A stretch of 64,000 bases of DNA from Sympetrum striolatum (Eukaryota; Arthropoda; Insecta; Odonata; Libellulidae), in the NCBI GenBank assembly GCA_947579665.1, contig OX388345.1, positions 30,037,849 through 30,101,848 of the forward strand. Reading direction: 5' to 3'. Within the stretch, counting starts at the first letter, position 1. Each line of letters begins with the position of its first letter. Shown here in pieces: positions 43,320-55,590 of this stretch. The notes under the pieces were generated by a model that was not told where the DNA came from, made no database searches, and saw only the letters and a program-made list of their open reading frames with translations. Position numbers and translations under genes: made by a program.

Positions 43320-46300
43320 CTGTAGATGGAATGTTGGGGAGGTCCCGCCAAAGAAAAACCGGTTAGATCAATGGATTTCAAAAGCTGCACATTTATGCAC
43401 TAAGAGATAATTAAAATAATTATTTTAGAAACACTGTATAGTCTATCATACTCCTAAAATTACTAATGATATCCATGGTCTTTATAAACAAGAAGAGAAT
43501 TGTGTTCAGTTGGTCACTTAAGTATTTACAATGGAGGTTAATACGAATTCCATGTTCTTTCGGAGTTACCAAGTATTAACAAATGATTTACTGATGGAAT
43601 AATAATGGAAATAACTTTTTCGTCTATATTGTATGATGTAAAGTTTAATTCTTGATTTAATAAATAAGAGGCAACTGAAATTTTAAAATATAAGAAGGCA
43701 ATGTTCCTTCATATAAGTTATTAAATATTTCAATACAAAAAATCAGTAAGTTTTATTAATACTTGAATCTCTGGCTGTATACCCAATTGTGTTGGAAACT
43801 ATTAATCATTATCTCCTCCGTCTCCTGAATTGCATCTCTTCAAGGTAGTCATTGACAATTAAAGTAGCATAGTACGAAAATTGACTGAATTTCAACTAAC
43901 AAAGTGGAGATACTTAATCTTTAATAGCAACTACCCTTTTTCTTACCTTAGAGGCATGAATTGTAGCGATATATTTCTATAGCTACTATCATTCCTGCAG
44001 AGTGCAGTTTACCGTAAGTTCATGTATGAAAACTATGCATAACAAATGTATACTGTATATATTATTCCTCAATAATTCTAGAATAATAATTTTCTGTAAT
44101 TACTTTCATAGAATATCGAGGTTAACATGTTTGCTGCTCATGATGAGTTATCGTTAAAGTTTCTTAAGTGACAAGATTGGATTAAGAGGAGAGCCATTCT
44201 TAGTAAAGATGCATTAAAAATGTGAAACTGAATGTAATTTAGTCTTTAAAATTTCTTCAGAAATAATCCAAAATAATAACTATCAAAACAGCCACCAAAT
44301 TAATTTAAATCCAAGGTTCTATGAAATTAGATTATTTAAAAACAATATCATTTAGGTTAGATTTATTTCAAAACAACATCATTTGTTAGTAAACAAGAGG
44401 AAATATGTTAATCATTTTTTAATTAAGCAATCTTGGGGTGTTACTTCTCATTATGTAGATATCTAAGAAATAACGAAGGCCATAGTAAATTTGTTTATAA
44501 CTTATAGGAATTGAAGCCTGAGCAAACATTGATTTTTTCTAATTTAATTACCGTATTCAAATTCCAAGTTGTAATGATGGTAATATATGTTTGCATTGTC
44601 TCATGTAGTGTGTATTATTTTTGATAGCTACTTTTCATCAACAAAAATCCTTTAAAAAGCTTATTCATGACCCACCATTGACTCAAATAATTCAAATTAT
44701 TTTAAGTGTTTCAAGAAAATATTTAGCCACAAAAAAATTGACATTCAGAAAATATAACAATACAAATTCAGCTAATCGCCAATTATGTGAGAGCTCAAAC
44801 AAACTGCTACACTCTGAGTGCTGCTTGAGTTTGAGAGATAATTAGATACATCAGTTGGATTATTAGAGATTTAATTGTTTGCAGAATAGAGAAGGGAAGA
44901 TTATGTAGCTTAACACATAATGCTTTGCTCCAATGTAACTTGATATAAAGCTTCCTGAATATCACAAATATAAAAATGCATCTTTTAAGATGGTTATATA
45001 AGCAATAAATTAATCAGTTACTATTTTAGATTTTCTTATCTATTTCATACTACAGTAAATTTAAGGTTATTTATATTATTTATGCACAGCCTAAAATTGG
45101 TAAAATATGCTCTGGAAACAAAAATGAAATTCAAGTCCATCTAGCAATAAAAGTTCCTTAATGAGTTAATAAGGTTATAATTATTTAGAGGAAGTAAAAA
45201 TAAGCCATCTAATAATATCTGCTAAACAAGCTTTGGTTCATACAGAAAATCTAACATCATAAGTCATTAATTTATCTCTTGGATAAATACCATGGGCAGC
45301 AAAAATGTTAATGTCTTTCCAAATTCACTATACTTCGTGGCTAAAAACTCACATCTATGTAACATCAATACCTACAAATACATTTTTCCCTTCAGTAAGA
45401 TTTTTAATAATAAATTTATACATTGATCATCATAATTCATAATTGTTGGGAGTGTTACACTAGAACTGAATGAAAACCTGAGATATTTCAGCTTCCGAGA
45501 GTTTCAGCTGTCATGGCAGTTTGAAATTTGAAATTACTATTGAAAAAGAATGGTTATAAGCAAGAAGACACTTGACTGAGTTACATGTGTTTTTTTCTTG
45601 CAAGTGGCTTTTGACATTAAATGTTAGTATTCTTAAGTCAATTTTAGATTATAGCATATTTCATTTCCATTGCCAATAATGTGGTGAAATTTTTAAATAT
45701 TTCAGTTCTTGTGTATCACTTTCATATATTTTGCACAATTATAAATCAAAGAATTAAGTATATTAAAAAACGTTATTTTCTAAATTTGAAACTTTTAACT
45801 CTATGATTATTGCAAATTCAAATGTACTTTTCATGCATAAGTATATGTTTTAGCTCATATTATATATTATGCCTCTATAAGTTAATGTTTCTATGTTTGG
45901 GCATTACTGCAATGTTGAGAAGCTTTGGCATAAATGCACTCGTGCAATGAAAGTCTGCAAAGTTGCTTGGAGTTATCTAAGTTTTATTTTGTGTACATAA
46001 GCTAACTGAGATCTGGGTATTTAATATCACTAGCTGAAAAAAATATTAATAAAGCATTAGAGTAACTTTACTAGCCTAGCTATTCAAAAAACCAGTCTAA
46101 AAATACAGCAACTCTACATTATTTTAATTATACTTTGTCCTACGATGTGCAACATAGTCAACTTAGTGCAGGCATTTGGTTAATGATATTGAAATGCTTT
46201 AGGCTTGAGAGACACAGCCTGCAATGAAAGTTAAATGCCTAAAATGGGCAAGCTAACAGCATGAACCCAATGAAGATATTAATCTATCAGGTCAACTATG

Positions 46301-49300
46301 AGAATGACAAGTTGTACGACACACTGGCACACTGTTTACAAAGGAAAGGGGTGGGATTACATATACACAAATTCTAACACAAAATCACACACTTGTGTAT
46401 TTGGCAGGACTGCTTCAAGTGAAACATAAATAGGTCTTCATCAATTTGTGCAGATTTATTTCATGCCACATTCCCTGTAAATGTGATACACTATAGTTAG
46501 TAAATATATGTAAATGAAAAATATCATCTTTTGGGAAGTAGACCTCCTTAATGCTACATTAATTTTCAAGGCCATAAAAATTTTCCATATAATTTGATTA
46601 TTAAATCTCTTTCAGTTTTAGTTCAGAGCAAAGTGCATTAACCGATTCCTGAAATTATATCTTTCCTTTATTCTAATGTCATGATGAGCTAAGCTTGCAC
46701 TTTAATATCTACATGTATAATTATATACTGTCAATTGATTCTAATGCTAATAGAATTATCTTTTTAAATTTCAAAAGGGAATAGGTAATTCTAAATACAT
46801 TTTATTTAGGAAACCTACTGAAATCGAATTTAAATGATTAATATTACAGTAAAATATTTTAGTTTTATTTATAATAAATTATGTATTATTTTAAAACTTT
46901 TCATATGCCCTTTTAAGAAAAAAAGAAAAATGCTCAATAGAAGTTTATCTTGTATGATAAGGTACTGGACTAATTTCATTATTAATTATGTTATGGCAGA
47001 GTCATTAATCACTATACTCCCTGATACTTAGATATAATGTGTCAATTCTTGAAAATGTATTCATCTCTATGTTTTTCTAATTATCTCTCTCGCAATTTCT
47101 AATTTATCTATCTCCTCTACTATCATTTTATTTCCTTAAGCTACTTCTGCAACTTCATCTACAATTTGAATTCTATACTTATTTTACTAATTTCCCAAGC
47201 AAGTCTAACCAAGCCTTCTCTCATAGGAGATCAAACCATAATTGAGCCAAATACAACACCATAAATAAACACTTTTTTTGCAGTGAAAAAAAATGAAAAT
47301 GATGGACCATAACAAAACAATTTCAATGAAGTTTAAATGGGGGATGTTACTAGTATACCTGTGTGTATGATTTTCATGATGATTTTTCGATTATCTGATG
47401 GTAGTCATGTGAAAACTAGTTTGATACCCTGTTTCTACTGATGGTATGGCTGTAGATATTTTGCTTTCAGGTCGCATCAGGAGCAAGCTATTGATGACCA
47501 AAGGGACATTAAGGACATAATTTAAGGACTAAAATATATATATATGTATATCTGCATAACTGGACACCATCAAGCTAGTGTCTCAATTTCCTTATACCTG
47601 AGACTAGGTCCTGAGTAGGTTGTGAGGCTGAAGTGACTGGCACAGGTGAATGCAGTGAGTTTGGTACTTGACCATCACAAACATTTTTCAGGACTATTTA
47701 TGCAGTCAAAGCTTTGAAAATTTATGATGATGGGAACTAAACAGTAAGAGATTTATCTTTGAATTTACTAAAGTTAATATGTGTTAAATATGTTGAGCCT
47801 CTACTTTAAAAAAATTACAACCTTCATACTAAATCACAAAGATCTCATTTCCATGCAACAAATATATGTAGATTATTAATTAATAGATAAATCTACAAGG
47901 AATTATCAGAAATATTATCTAAATATATATTTCTTCAGTTGCATATAATAAAATATCAATCACCATTTCTTAAATTAAACTCTTTCTAGTGATGGAAAGT
48001 CCTAAGTCTCAGACTAACAATAAAACCAGAAACATTGGAGGGATCAGCTTCTCTTTTTATAGATTTCAGGGGTTTAAATTTATGATTTGTGTATAGCTCC
48101 GAGCTGTCCATGATTTTAAACATACAAGAACAATAATTCTATATTTGTTTTACCTTCTAACCCAACATAATTTTTCCATTCTATGCCTTAATAACATATT
48201 GAATGACTCTAATCCCTTGATATACTTTTTTAGGATCTTCCTTTCACATACATACAGCAAAAAACTTTACATCAAGGGTTTTTAAAGTAATTTACAGATT
48301 TTCTCATCAAAAACTTATGTCCTATATTTCCCTCTCTTCAGTAAAGCTTCATTGGCTCTCTTTATTCTTCACCTAGCATCCAAAGATAGCAAACAACCCT
48401 ATCTGGGAAATATTTCCACATTTTAAAAATTTTCACCTTAAATATTGACAGTTAACCTAACTTTTCTTGCTTCGGTAAATCTTATAGCTTCATTTTTCCT
48501 AATGTTTTTTTTTTTTAATCCCATGCTCCATTTGCTTACTGTGCAGGGCATGTATATACTATAATTACTGTACTCCTTTCTGAATCCCTTAAATGAGCTA
48601 TTTTGTCCTAATATTTAAACAAATTCACTACTTCTCTTATAAACTTCCATGTAACAATTAGAGTTGAGGTGATACTGGAGACAATGAGATAGAATGGAAA
48701 ACTGATATGAAGGAGGAAAGTAACCTGTATAGATCTAATTAATAAGAGATTAGTGTAGAAGGTAAATGAAAAAAAGGTAAAGAATTGGAGAAAGGTCGAG
48801 GATGAGAGTAAATACCATATAAAAAGAATTTAGGTATTATAAAAGCATATAAATAAAAAGAAAGTTATTAGGATCAGAAGAGCTAAACAAACAGTCATTG
48901 AGGATTCAAAATTTCTATGAAAAAATGAGTAATAATAACAGACTGATCTATAAGTCTGACTATTGTTTATGATCATTTAACACTGAGGCTGAAGAACTCA
49001 ACAAAAAAAAACCTAGCCGCTCTAACTCTAACTATTATGGTTGTTATCTTGGCAAGAAATGGGCTGATTCTGTATATTTTGAAATTTCTCTTCTTGAAAT
49101 TTGCGGCTTTGAATGTTAATGTGAAGATACTCATGAAGTTGTTTTATTTGGGACTGCTTCAAAACAATATTAATTTATTGGTCAATATTAATGCATTTCA
49201 AAGAAAATATTGCCTTGTTTGTTTGCTGAGCTTATTTGAAAGCTCTTAAGTATCATTGCATGCATATGATGAATCTTAACACTATTACGTATACAAAATT

Positions 49301-51247
49301 ACCTTGTAATGAGTAATTTGTTTTATTAAGAATTATCTTCTATTCCATTTATAGGATAATTATTAAAAGGAATTCCAATTAAGGGTTGCAGGAAAAATAT
49401 TGATATTTTATGGTATTCATTGTTTTACATTAATAAAAATTTTGACTTTATAAATTAATCTGCCAATTAATTGAAATTTTAATATTAAATCTGTTTAATT
49501 CTGTGAATATGACTATTGATTTTTGAAGTATCAATTACAATATTTGAGTAAAGTTAGGTAAAAAGTAGACATTTATTATTCAACCTATGAATCTTGATTA
49601 ATAATTTTGCTTCTTACAGGTATTAAGTTAGTTAATTATTATATATTATACAAATCTTGATAGTATTTTTCAACATTCTGCATTTGCATATAAAACATAA
49701 CGTTAAGACCAGGGTCAAATGCAGGGAACTAAAACACTCACTGAAGCATATTGTCAGGATATAAAAGCTACTCTTTTTTAGCACAGTTTTTGTTCATATG
49801 TTGAAAAATTCTCTTCTATATCTTTGAGTAATTGTAAGCTCTTAATCGTGACAATATCCTTCAGATTTTCACAGTGATCCAAAAGATGTCATACATACAT
49901 ACATACTATGGAAGAAATCTATAGATTGTGAAGGTAGCTATGTGACATGGTGAATGTCTATTGATTACTATGAGGTTTGTGATTACTAGTCTCTCCTTAA
50001 GATACCCAGAATGTATTTGCCAATTTCTGCAAATGAATAATGTATCAATTGGTTTCTGTAAGACTTGTATCCCATAAGAATATCCTTCTTTTTCAAGTTT
50101 TCATTCTCCATTAACCTACCATTACTGTTCATGTAAGTATGATGATATATCATTGATTATGGCTTGTATGTTATGTAAGATATTTTCATGTAGAAAATCA
50201 ATTTAAAGAGATTGATCAATATTTCTTTTGGTTAGGATGTCATTGTATTAAAAATCAAACATAAATTTGATAATTTTTAACTAAACTACAAACATGATCA
50301 ATAAAATAATTTATTATCACACACCCATAATTTCATTAAGATATTCTTAAGCTTTAAAAAGATAAAAGTTCTCTGTACGTACAAGTTTCACTGACATGAA
50401 AAAAATTTCACTTAATAAATCAATTTTGCAAAAGCCACCTTTGAAATAAAATCTATCATTTATTCCACTCTATGACCACACTTTACAGTTTTTGAGAAAA
50501 GGGGGGATTTTCCTTGAGTTATGTTTTAGGATTAACATTCAAAGTAGTAGAAACCCATTATTTATGCTATCCCAATTTATAGGATATATTCTGAGAAAAT
50601 TCCCAAATTGAAAGGATTAAATGGAATCAGAACTCTTACATTCGTTAATGATTCGTTGAAACATTCAAACATTATCCACTCAAAAATTGCCCTTTACTTT
50701 TATACATCAGTTGATGAAACGTATGACATTTAGATGAATGAATTTTAAAAGCAAAAATTCATGAGAAAATTTCAGACAACTCTAATGATGAGAATGTCTC
50801 GGAAATAAATCAACGTAGCGTTTAAGCTAAAATTACGGCGCTGGTATCTTTGGAGTTAGATAGGTTTGGGAATTAATGCATCAGGTGAAGGTGGCAGAGT
50901 GGGGAGACAACACGTTCCAATACTGGCAGATGCACACTACTCGTTGCATTTGGGAACTGCAGCCGCTAAAGCGCATTCAACTCAGGGGGGTGCTTTTAAA
51001 TCATTAGTACTCACGACCATTTGGTATATAGCGTCGACTATGTTGTACATCTCTTCTCTTGTGATGTATCCGTCATTGTCCACATCATAGAGTCGGAAAG
51101 CCCCTGAAAAGGAAGTTTTGGACATTAGTTTTCCATTCTGAAATTCAATACTTTTCTGAGTAAACAAGGCAAATATATAGGTTTAATTAGATATGTTAGG
51201 ATTACTGAAAAATATTAAGTTTTAAACCTAGTTATAATTAATTTTAA

Positions 51248-51310
<63 letters not shown>

Positions 51311-54300
51311 GTGTGTGTGTGTGTGTGTTTGTGTTTTTGCTTATATTCCTCTTTATGGAAGGCATCGTCGCGCCTTATGAATGTCCTTTAATAGCGTAAC
51401 TATTTTATCATAAAGAATGTAAATTTTGTATTAAAATAAAGATAATGGTGTTTTTGATAATTCATAGTAAAAGTCTATACCATGGAAATCTTGATGGAAG
51501 GACCAAAGGAAGTCATACATGAGAGCCAAAGAGAGAACTACGAACTATTAGAAAGGCATCAGGAAAAAGATACGGTCAACTATTACGGTGTGTACTCTGC
51601 AATTGAATAGATGATTTAGGAAATAGAAATAAAAGCTTCGGTGAAGAATCATAAGGGATGATGATATAAAGGTGTGAATCTATCAGAAAATATTAGTGGT
51701 CTCCCGGATGGCCAAGTAGGCAACGCTTTCGGTTTCCGTGAAAGAGGTGCCGGGTTCGATTCCCAGCGGGTGCGAAATGACTTAAGCACTTTTAAGACGC
51801 ATTTTTAGGAAACAACAACAAGTAGCTGGTTTTCTGATATTCATATTCATCAAAAAGACATTTCTTTCTGATGTTCGTAGGAGTTTGTATAACTACAAAC
51901 GAGGTATATTTTTTTCAGCTGAAATGACCATCACCAGTAGAAATTATCTAGATAAATGTTAGTAAAACCTCTTTTGGAGCCTTATAATCTAGCCTCGGTG
52001 TCTTTATTAGATTCTGGTCTTAAATATTCAATATACTTTGTAATGGTTTTGTATTAGGTCAAAGTGCCTTGAAATTTTAAGTATCTTCTCTATTAACGCA
52101 AAAATACTCGAATAAAATAACCAAGATTATTTGGACGGGATAACCAATTCTATATTCTCGATCAAGCATCCTTTCTAGCAGCAATACTTTTTTCTAATGG
52201 TATATTTGTCTTTCTAAAATTCTACTATGGTTTTTTACTCGCCGATTAGGTAAAGAAATAAAATCTCCGTTAGCATCAAAATTTTATTGTCGATACAAAA
52301 ACTAGCACAGGATTGAAATTTTAAAGACATAGAAAAGTAGTATGAATTATTCCATAGAATAATTCACCATTCAATCATCTCTACATGGAATACAATAAGC
52401 ATAATTCTGATTAACATAACTGAGATTTGAAATTATACTGAATTTTCCTCGTATTCAAGTTTTCAATATTTTTCCATAATTTTCCTATTTATAATTACAC
52501 ATTATCACATGACGCACATAATGTATTTGATTAAATAAGAGAATATGTGAGGAATTTAAGAAAGATGATGCATTTCAGCTTCTGTTACATTAGGTTTCCT
52601 CCAAAGATATACTATCATTCCGACGTCCTCGCCCACTAATTCCGTTGAAGAAGGTCCGATTCTCATTCAAGTTGATCATTCTCAGCCGGAGGAGTCGGTG
52701 GCGTGCAAATTATCCGTATATTAGGAGGCAAAGCCTGATTCAAGGAGTATACTATTACGATAGTATGTGGAAAAGATAAAGAATAAAATTAGAAAAAGAT
52801 ATTTTGATCCAGTATATGTTCCTGGCATAACTTTTCTAAGGATATATTTTTTTATTAGGTTGCGTAAAGGATGAAACACAAAATAAACAGTAGCATCGCG
52901 AATTCCTGAAACATTACGTGATAGAATTTTAACGTTGTTGATTGTATTTTTTCCATTTGTGGCGTAAAACCAACATTAACCGAAGGACCAAATAGAATTA
53001 AAAAGACGACACAATATTAAACACAAAACAAATTTAATGTAACTTAATACCAATTTGAAAAATGTATATAACAATGAAAACAAAGAGAAAGAGAACACCC
53101 ATGTGCTGTCAGAGAGTGAGAGAGAAAGAGAGCGTCTGCTCGAACCGGTGTCCTTAAAGAGAGAGAGCACACCAAAAAAGAGACCCTCCAACATTGGAGG
53201 GGAAAGGAGGGGAAAAAGAGGGGGGAGTCGGCAGGTGCAGCGCCACCAAAAATAAAAGACAGTCAAAACCGAACACCATTAAAAAATAGAAAGATTTGAT
53301 AGAACGGGAATGCTTAATTTAGTATGGGGGAATTGATGAGATATTCACATAGCGTGGTTGAAGATAGAGTAACTAGAGAGAATCGAGATGTAAAGGGGGT
53401 GGGAAATTATGCGAAAGAATTAGAAAACAAATAATGAGCAATATAATATTAGAAGAAGAAAAATTGGCGTTAAAAAAGTTTACTCGACATTAAAGAAAGA
53501 GTGTGCGGGATGAGAGATGATCGAGAGAATATTATGGAGCAAGAGAGAAAATATTTCGGCAAAGAGTGAATAAAAAGATAGTTGAGAGAGGGGCAAAAAT
53601 AGCAAACAATCGAGAGTTTGTGATAAGAGATCGGCATTTGAAATCAAGGTCTTCAGGACATTATACGAATGATGACGATGCATTACTCAAGATTGAGAGA
53701 TACCATATTCTTAGAGTTCTAGTTGTATATTACAAATCCGGAAATACAAGCGACATGTCCGGAAATACAAGCGAATGGAAGAAGAGAAAATCAACCAAGA
53801 GATAAGATAGTTGTAATTGTGTGGCTGAGTTGGTTTTTTATACCCATAAATGATATAACTTCTAAAATTGAACCAAATTTTGATACAGTTTCTCCATTAT
53901 AATTGTTGAACACATTATGTAAATTCAAATAGTTTTAGATTTAGCAAATTCTGTATAATTGGACTTTGAAAATAAAATGCGAATTCACTCAAATGGACAC
54001 AAATAGAAACAAATAGGTAAATATAAAATTAGTTGTGGTTCAGTTTGACGAATTCAGTACTCGACCCCGGATCATCCATTTGCCGGGAGGAAAAACTAAA
54101 TTTGTTCTTGCGCGAACATCCGCCAGGCAAACGGTGGACCCAGGGTAAAATACCACTTGCGAAAATCCGTTGATCCCTGTTAAAGGTAAACCCTACAAGT
54201 AGAACTAAACGTTCAGGTGAAGTTCTTTTCAGAAGAGATATACTTACAATGCAGTTTCTCATCCAGATTTCCCCTTGACGTAATGGAAAGTGCTCGGATG

Positions 54301-55590
54301 AACTCTTCAAATTCAATCGAACCGTCCTGAGGAAGAAAGAGATAATTGTAAGAGCACCCAAATTTATAGCATTGATGGTTTCACAAACAAATTATTTCGT
54401 GATTTTTGGATGTCTTAAACATTTTTTATAACATGATTTGTAACTATCCAACCCATGCATTTCAGAACAATAGTTTTTAGGTTGGCGCCAGGAAAAAAAT
54501 TATTTTGCATATCATTATATAAAGACAGAAAATTTGGAGCACGGCTGTTAATGAATTAGAGGTTTGAAATCTCCAATAGCCGTCTTTGTCGTCACTCCTC
54601 ACCAGCTCCACCAATATTTGGAGAAAACAGGTAGACCCAAAATACCGATATTTTAAGTACCCCAAATGTACATTTCAACAGCGGTGCTATCACTCTCAGG
54701 GGCCATTACTAAAATTTAGTAGATTGGGTGTTATTAAAAGATCGGTAATCTGAACCTTCCTGTTTTGTCCGAATACCGGTGAAGGAGATGAAGAACGCCG
54801 ACAAAGACGGCTATTGGAAATTTTTAACCTCTTCTGCGTATCAGTTTTAAACCAAAAGGTCTTTGGGTGTGGATAAACCATATGAAAATGATAAATTAAT
54901 TGTTTCCAAAGTTTAAAATCTCCTTTGTCGACGCTTTGTACCTTATTGCCGCCAGTTTCTGGAAACAACAAGGAAGGTCCGGATTACCAACTTTCTAAGA
55001 AGCAACCAATATTAGTACTGTACATATCAAAAGCTCTTTACCCCTGACGATGGTGGTATTCCTATTGAAATGTGCATAAGGTGTTTTATAGAAACTTGGT
55101 AATCCAGACCTGTTGTTTCCTAAAATCGGTGACATCAGTACGGATCGCCGATAAACACGGCTATCGGAGATTTTGAACCTCAAATTCATTAACAACCGTG
55201 TTTCGATTTTTCCTTCTTTACGTATATTTACTGGTTGTAAAGATTTCTTAACATTTACATACATTTTAATTCAAAATATTTTCTTTTGTATGCAGGAGCT
55301 GAATGTGACTTTCATCTAGCACATAACTAAAGCCAGAGATGATTTTAAAGAATTACATTAATGTCTAACTTCCTTTCATTGTAAGGTTCCTTTCAGGTCA
55401 GGTTAAGGAATACATCCCCATGAATCTTTAATCAAAATAACTAACAGAAGTATGAATTGTTTCTTTTCTTCCGGTGGAAATCGCTCGCAGGGATACTCAC
55501 ATTATTCTCGTCGAATACCCTGAAGACGAGAGAGGCAAACTTCGTTGGATCTCCTTGGGGGAAAAACTGCTTGTAGATCTTAATAAAGCC
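43152..55590 (-). CDS. Frq: Frequenin / neuronal calcium sensor 1 (partial gene, four coding exons)
   Basis: Minus-strand exons 55590-55501, 54326-54248, 51103-51015 and 43319-43152 join in phase (0, 0, 1, 0) with GT-AG introns of 1174, 3144 and 7695 bp. They encode 141 residues, the C-terminal three quarters of a protein normally about 187-190 long. Frequenin/NCS-1 is a Ca2+-binding, N-myristoylated EF-hand protein at neuronal membranes that modulates neurotransmitter release, calcium channels and phosphatidylinositol 4-kinase. Visible are EF2 ([12 protein letters not shown], split by an intron), EF3 ([12 protein letters not shown]) and EF4 ([12 protein letters not shown]), plus the family C-terminus [15 protein letters not shown]. 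The residues before [10 protein letters not shown] (start Met, Gly2, degenerate EF1) were not found up to 64000. EF4 has Asp instead of the usual Gly at loop position 6. Confidence 0.95.
43320..51014 (-). other. Frequenin last intron, CpG-depleted
   Basis: A 7.7-kb intron between GTC|GTGAGT and CTACAG|GGG. It is AT-rich with rare CpG and contains no recognisable transposon or RNA gene. Small frames at 44621, 46834 and 49037 look like chance. CpG density rises abruptly at about 50.8 kb, just before the upstream exon. Confidence 0.7.
51015..51103 (-). CDS. Frq: Frequenin exon with EF-hand 3
   Basis: The acceptor CTTTTCAG precedes GGGCTTTCC and the donor GTC|GTGAGT follows. GG completes a Trp codon begun in the previous exon. 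The exon then encodes [20 protein letters not shown] and IVDAIYQMV, a fully consensus EF3 loop ([12 protein letters not shown]). Confidence 0.97.
51251..51328 (+). repeat. (AT)n-(GT)n compound microsatellite
   Basis: About 58 bp of uninterrupted AT followed by about 17 bp of GT, in the third frequenin intron. Confidence 0.95.
51700..51775 (+). repeat. tRNA-like SINE head in a frequenin intron
   Basis: CTCCCGGATGGCCAAGTAGG contains a tRNA A box and GGGTTCGATTCCCAGC a perfect B box at tRNA spacing. The acceptor stem pairs imperfectly (CTCCCG with CGGGTG). It continues into a non-tRNA body with an AACAACAAC tail at about 51820, so a SINE is more likely than a working tRNA. Confidence 0.55.
54248..54326 (-). 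CDS. Frq: Frequenin exon completing EF-hand 2
   Basis: The acceptor CTTCCTCAG precedes GACGGTTCG and the donor CATT|GTAAGT follows. Encodes [20 protein letters not shown] and LDEKLH plus the first base of the Trp codon. With the end of the previous exon it forms the EF2 loop [12 protein letters not shown]. Confidence 0.97.
54480..55205. repeat. Three related repeat units in a frequenin intron
   Basis: Units at about 54540-54660 (minus), 54740-54845 (plus) and 55080-55203 (plus) share GG(T)AAT..(A)CCTG..., CGCCGA.AAA.ACGGCTAT.GG and, in two of them, AACCTC.AATTCATTAACA.CCGTG. Two are head-to-tail and one inverted. Class unknown; probably a small non-autonomous element. Confidence 0.6.
55501..55590 (-). 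CDS. Frq: Frequenin exon before EF-hand 2
   Basis: The acceptor CTCTCCAG precedes GGCTTTATT and the donor AATAAT|GTGAGT follows. Encodes [20 protein letters not shown] and [10 protein letters not shown], the linker helix after EF1 and the start of EF2. The exon upstream must end in phase 0 after the family sequence LLTEQ. Confidence 0.97.

Larger units (their letters stand above)
51104..54247 (-). other. Frequenin intron
   Basis: Has ordinary CpG density, unlike the following intron. It holds the compound microsatellite, the SINE head and purine-rich low-complexity DNA at about 53070-53240 (AGAGAGAAAGAGAG type) that produces spurious opposing frames. It also has a 21-bp-spaced duplication of TCCGGAAATACAAGCGA (53737 and 53758). 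Confidence 0.7.

Noticed and set aside
51251..51328. CRISPR-like or functional repeat array
   Set aside because: It is a plain AT/GT microsatellite; no CRISPR structure exists anywhere in the window.
51700..51775. Functional tRNA gene
   Set aside because: A and B boxes are good, but the acceptor stem mispairs and a SINE-like body follows.
53055..53266. Opposing frames rich in Glu/Arg and Leu/Ser
   Set aside because: Produced by purine-rich low-complexity DNA (AGAGAGAAAG type).
54029..54361. 110-codon minus-strand frame over a frequenin exon
   Set aside because: It reads the exon in the wrong phase; the true phase encodes the EF-hand protein.
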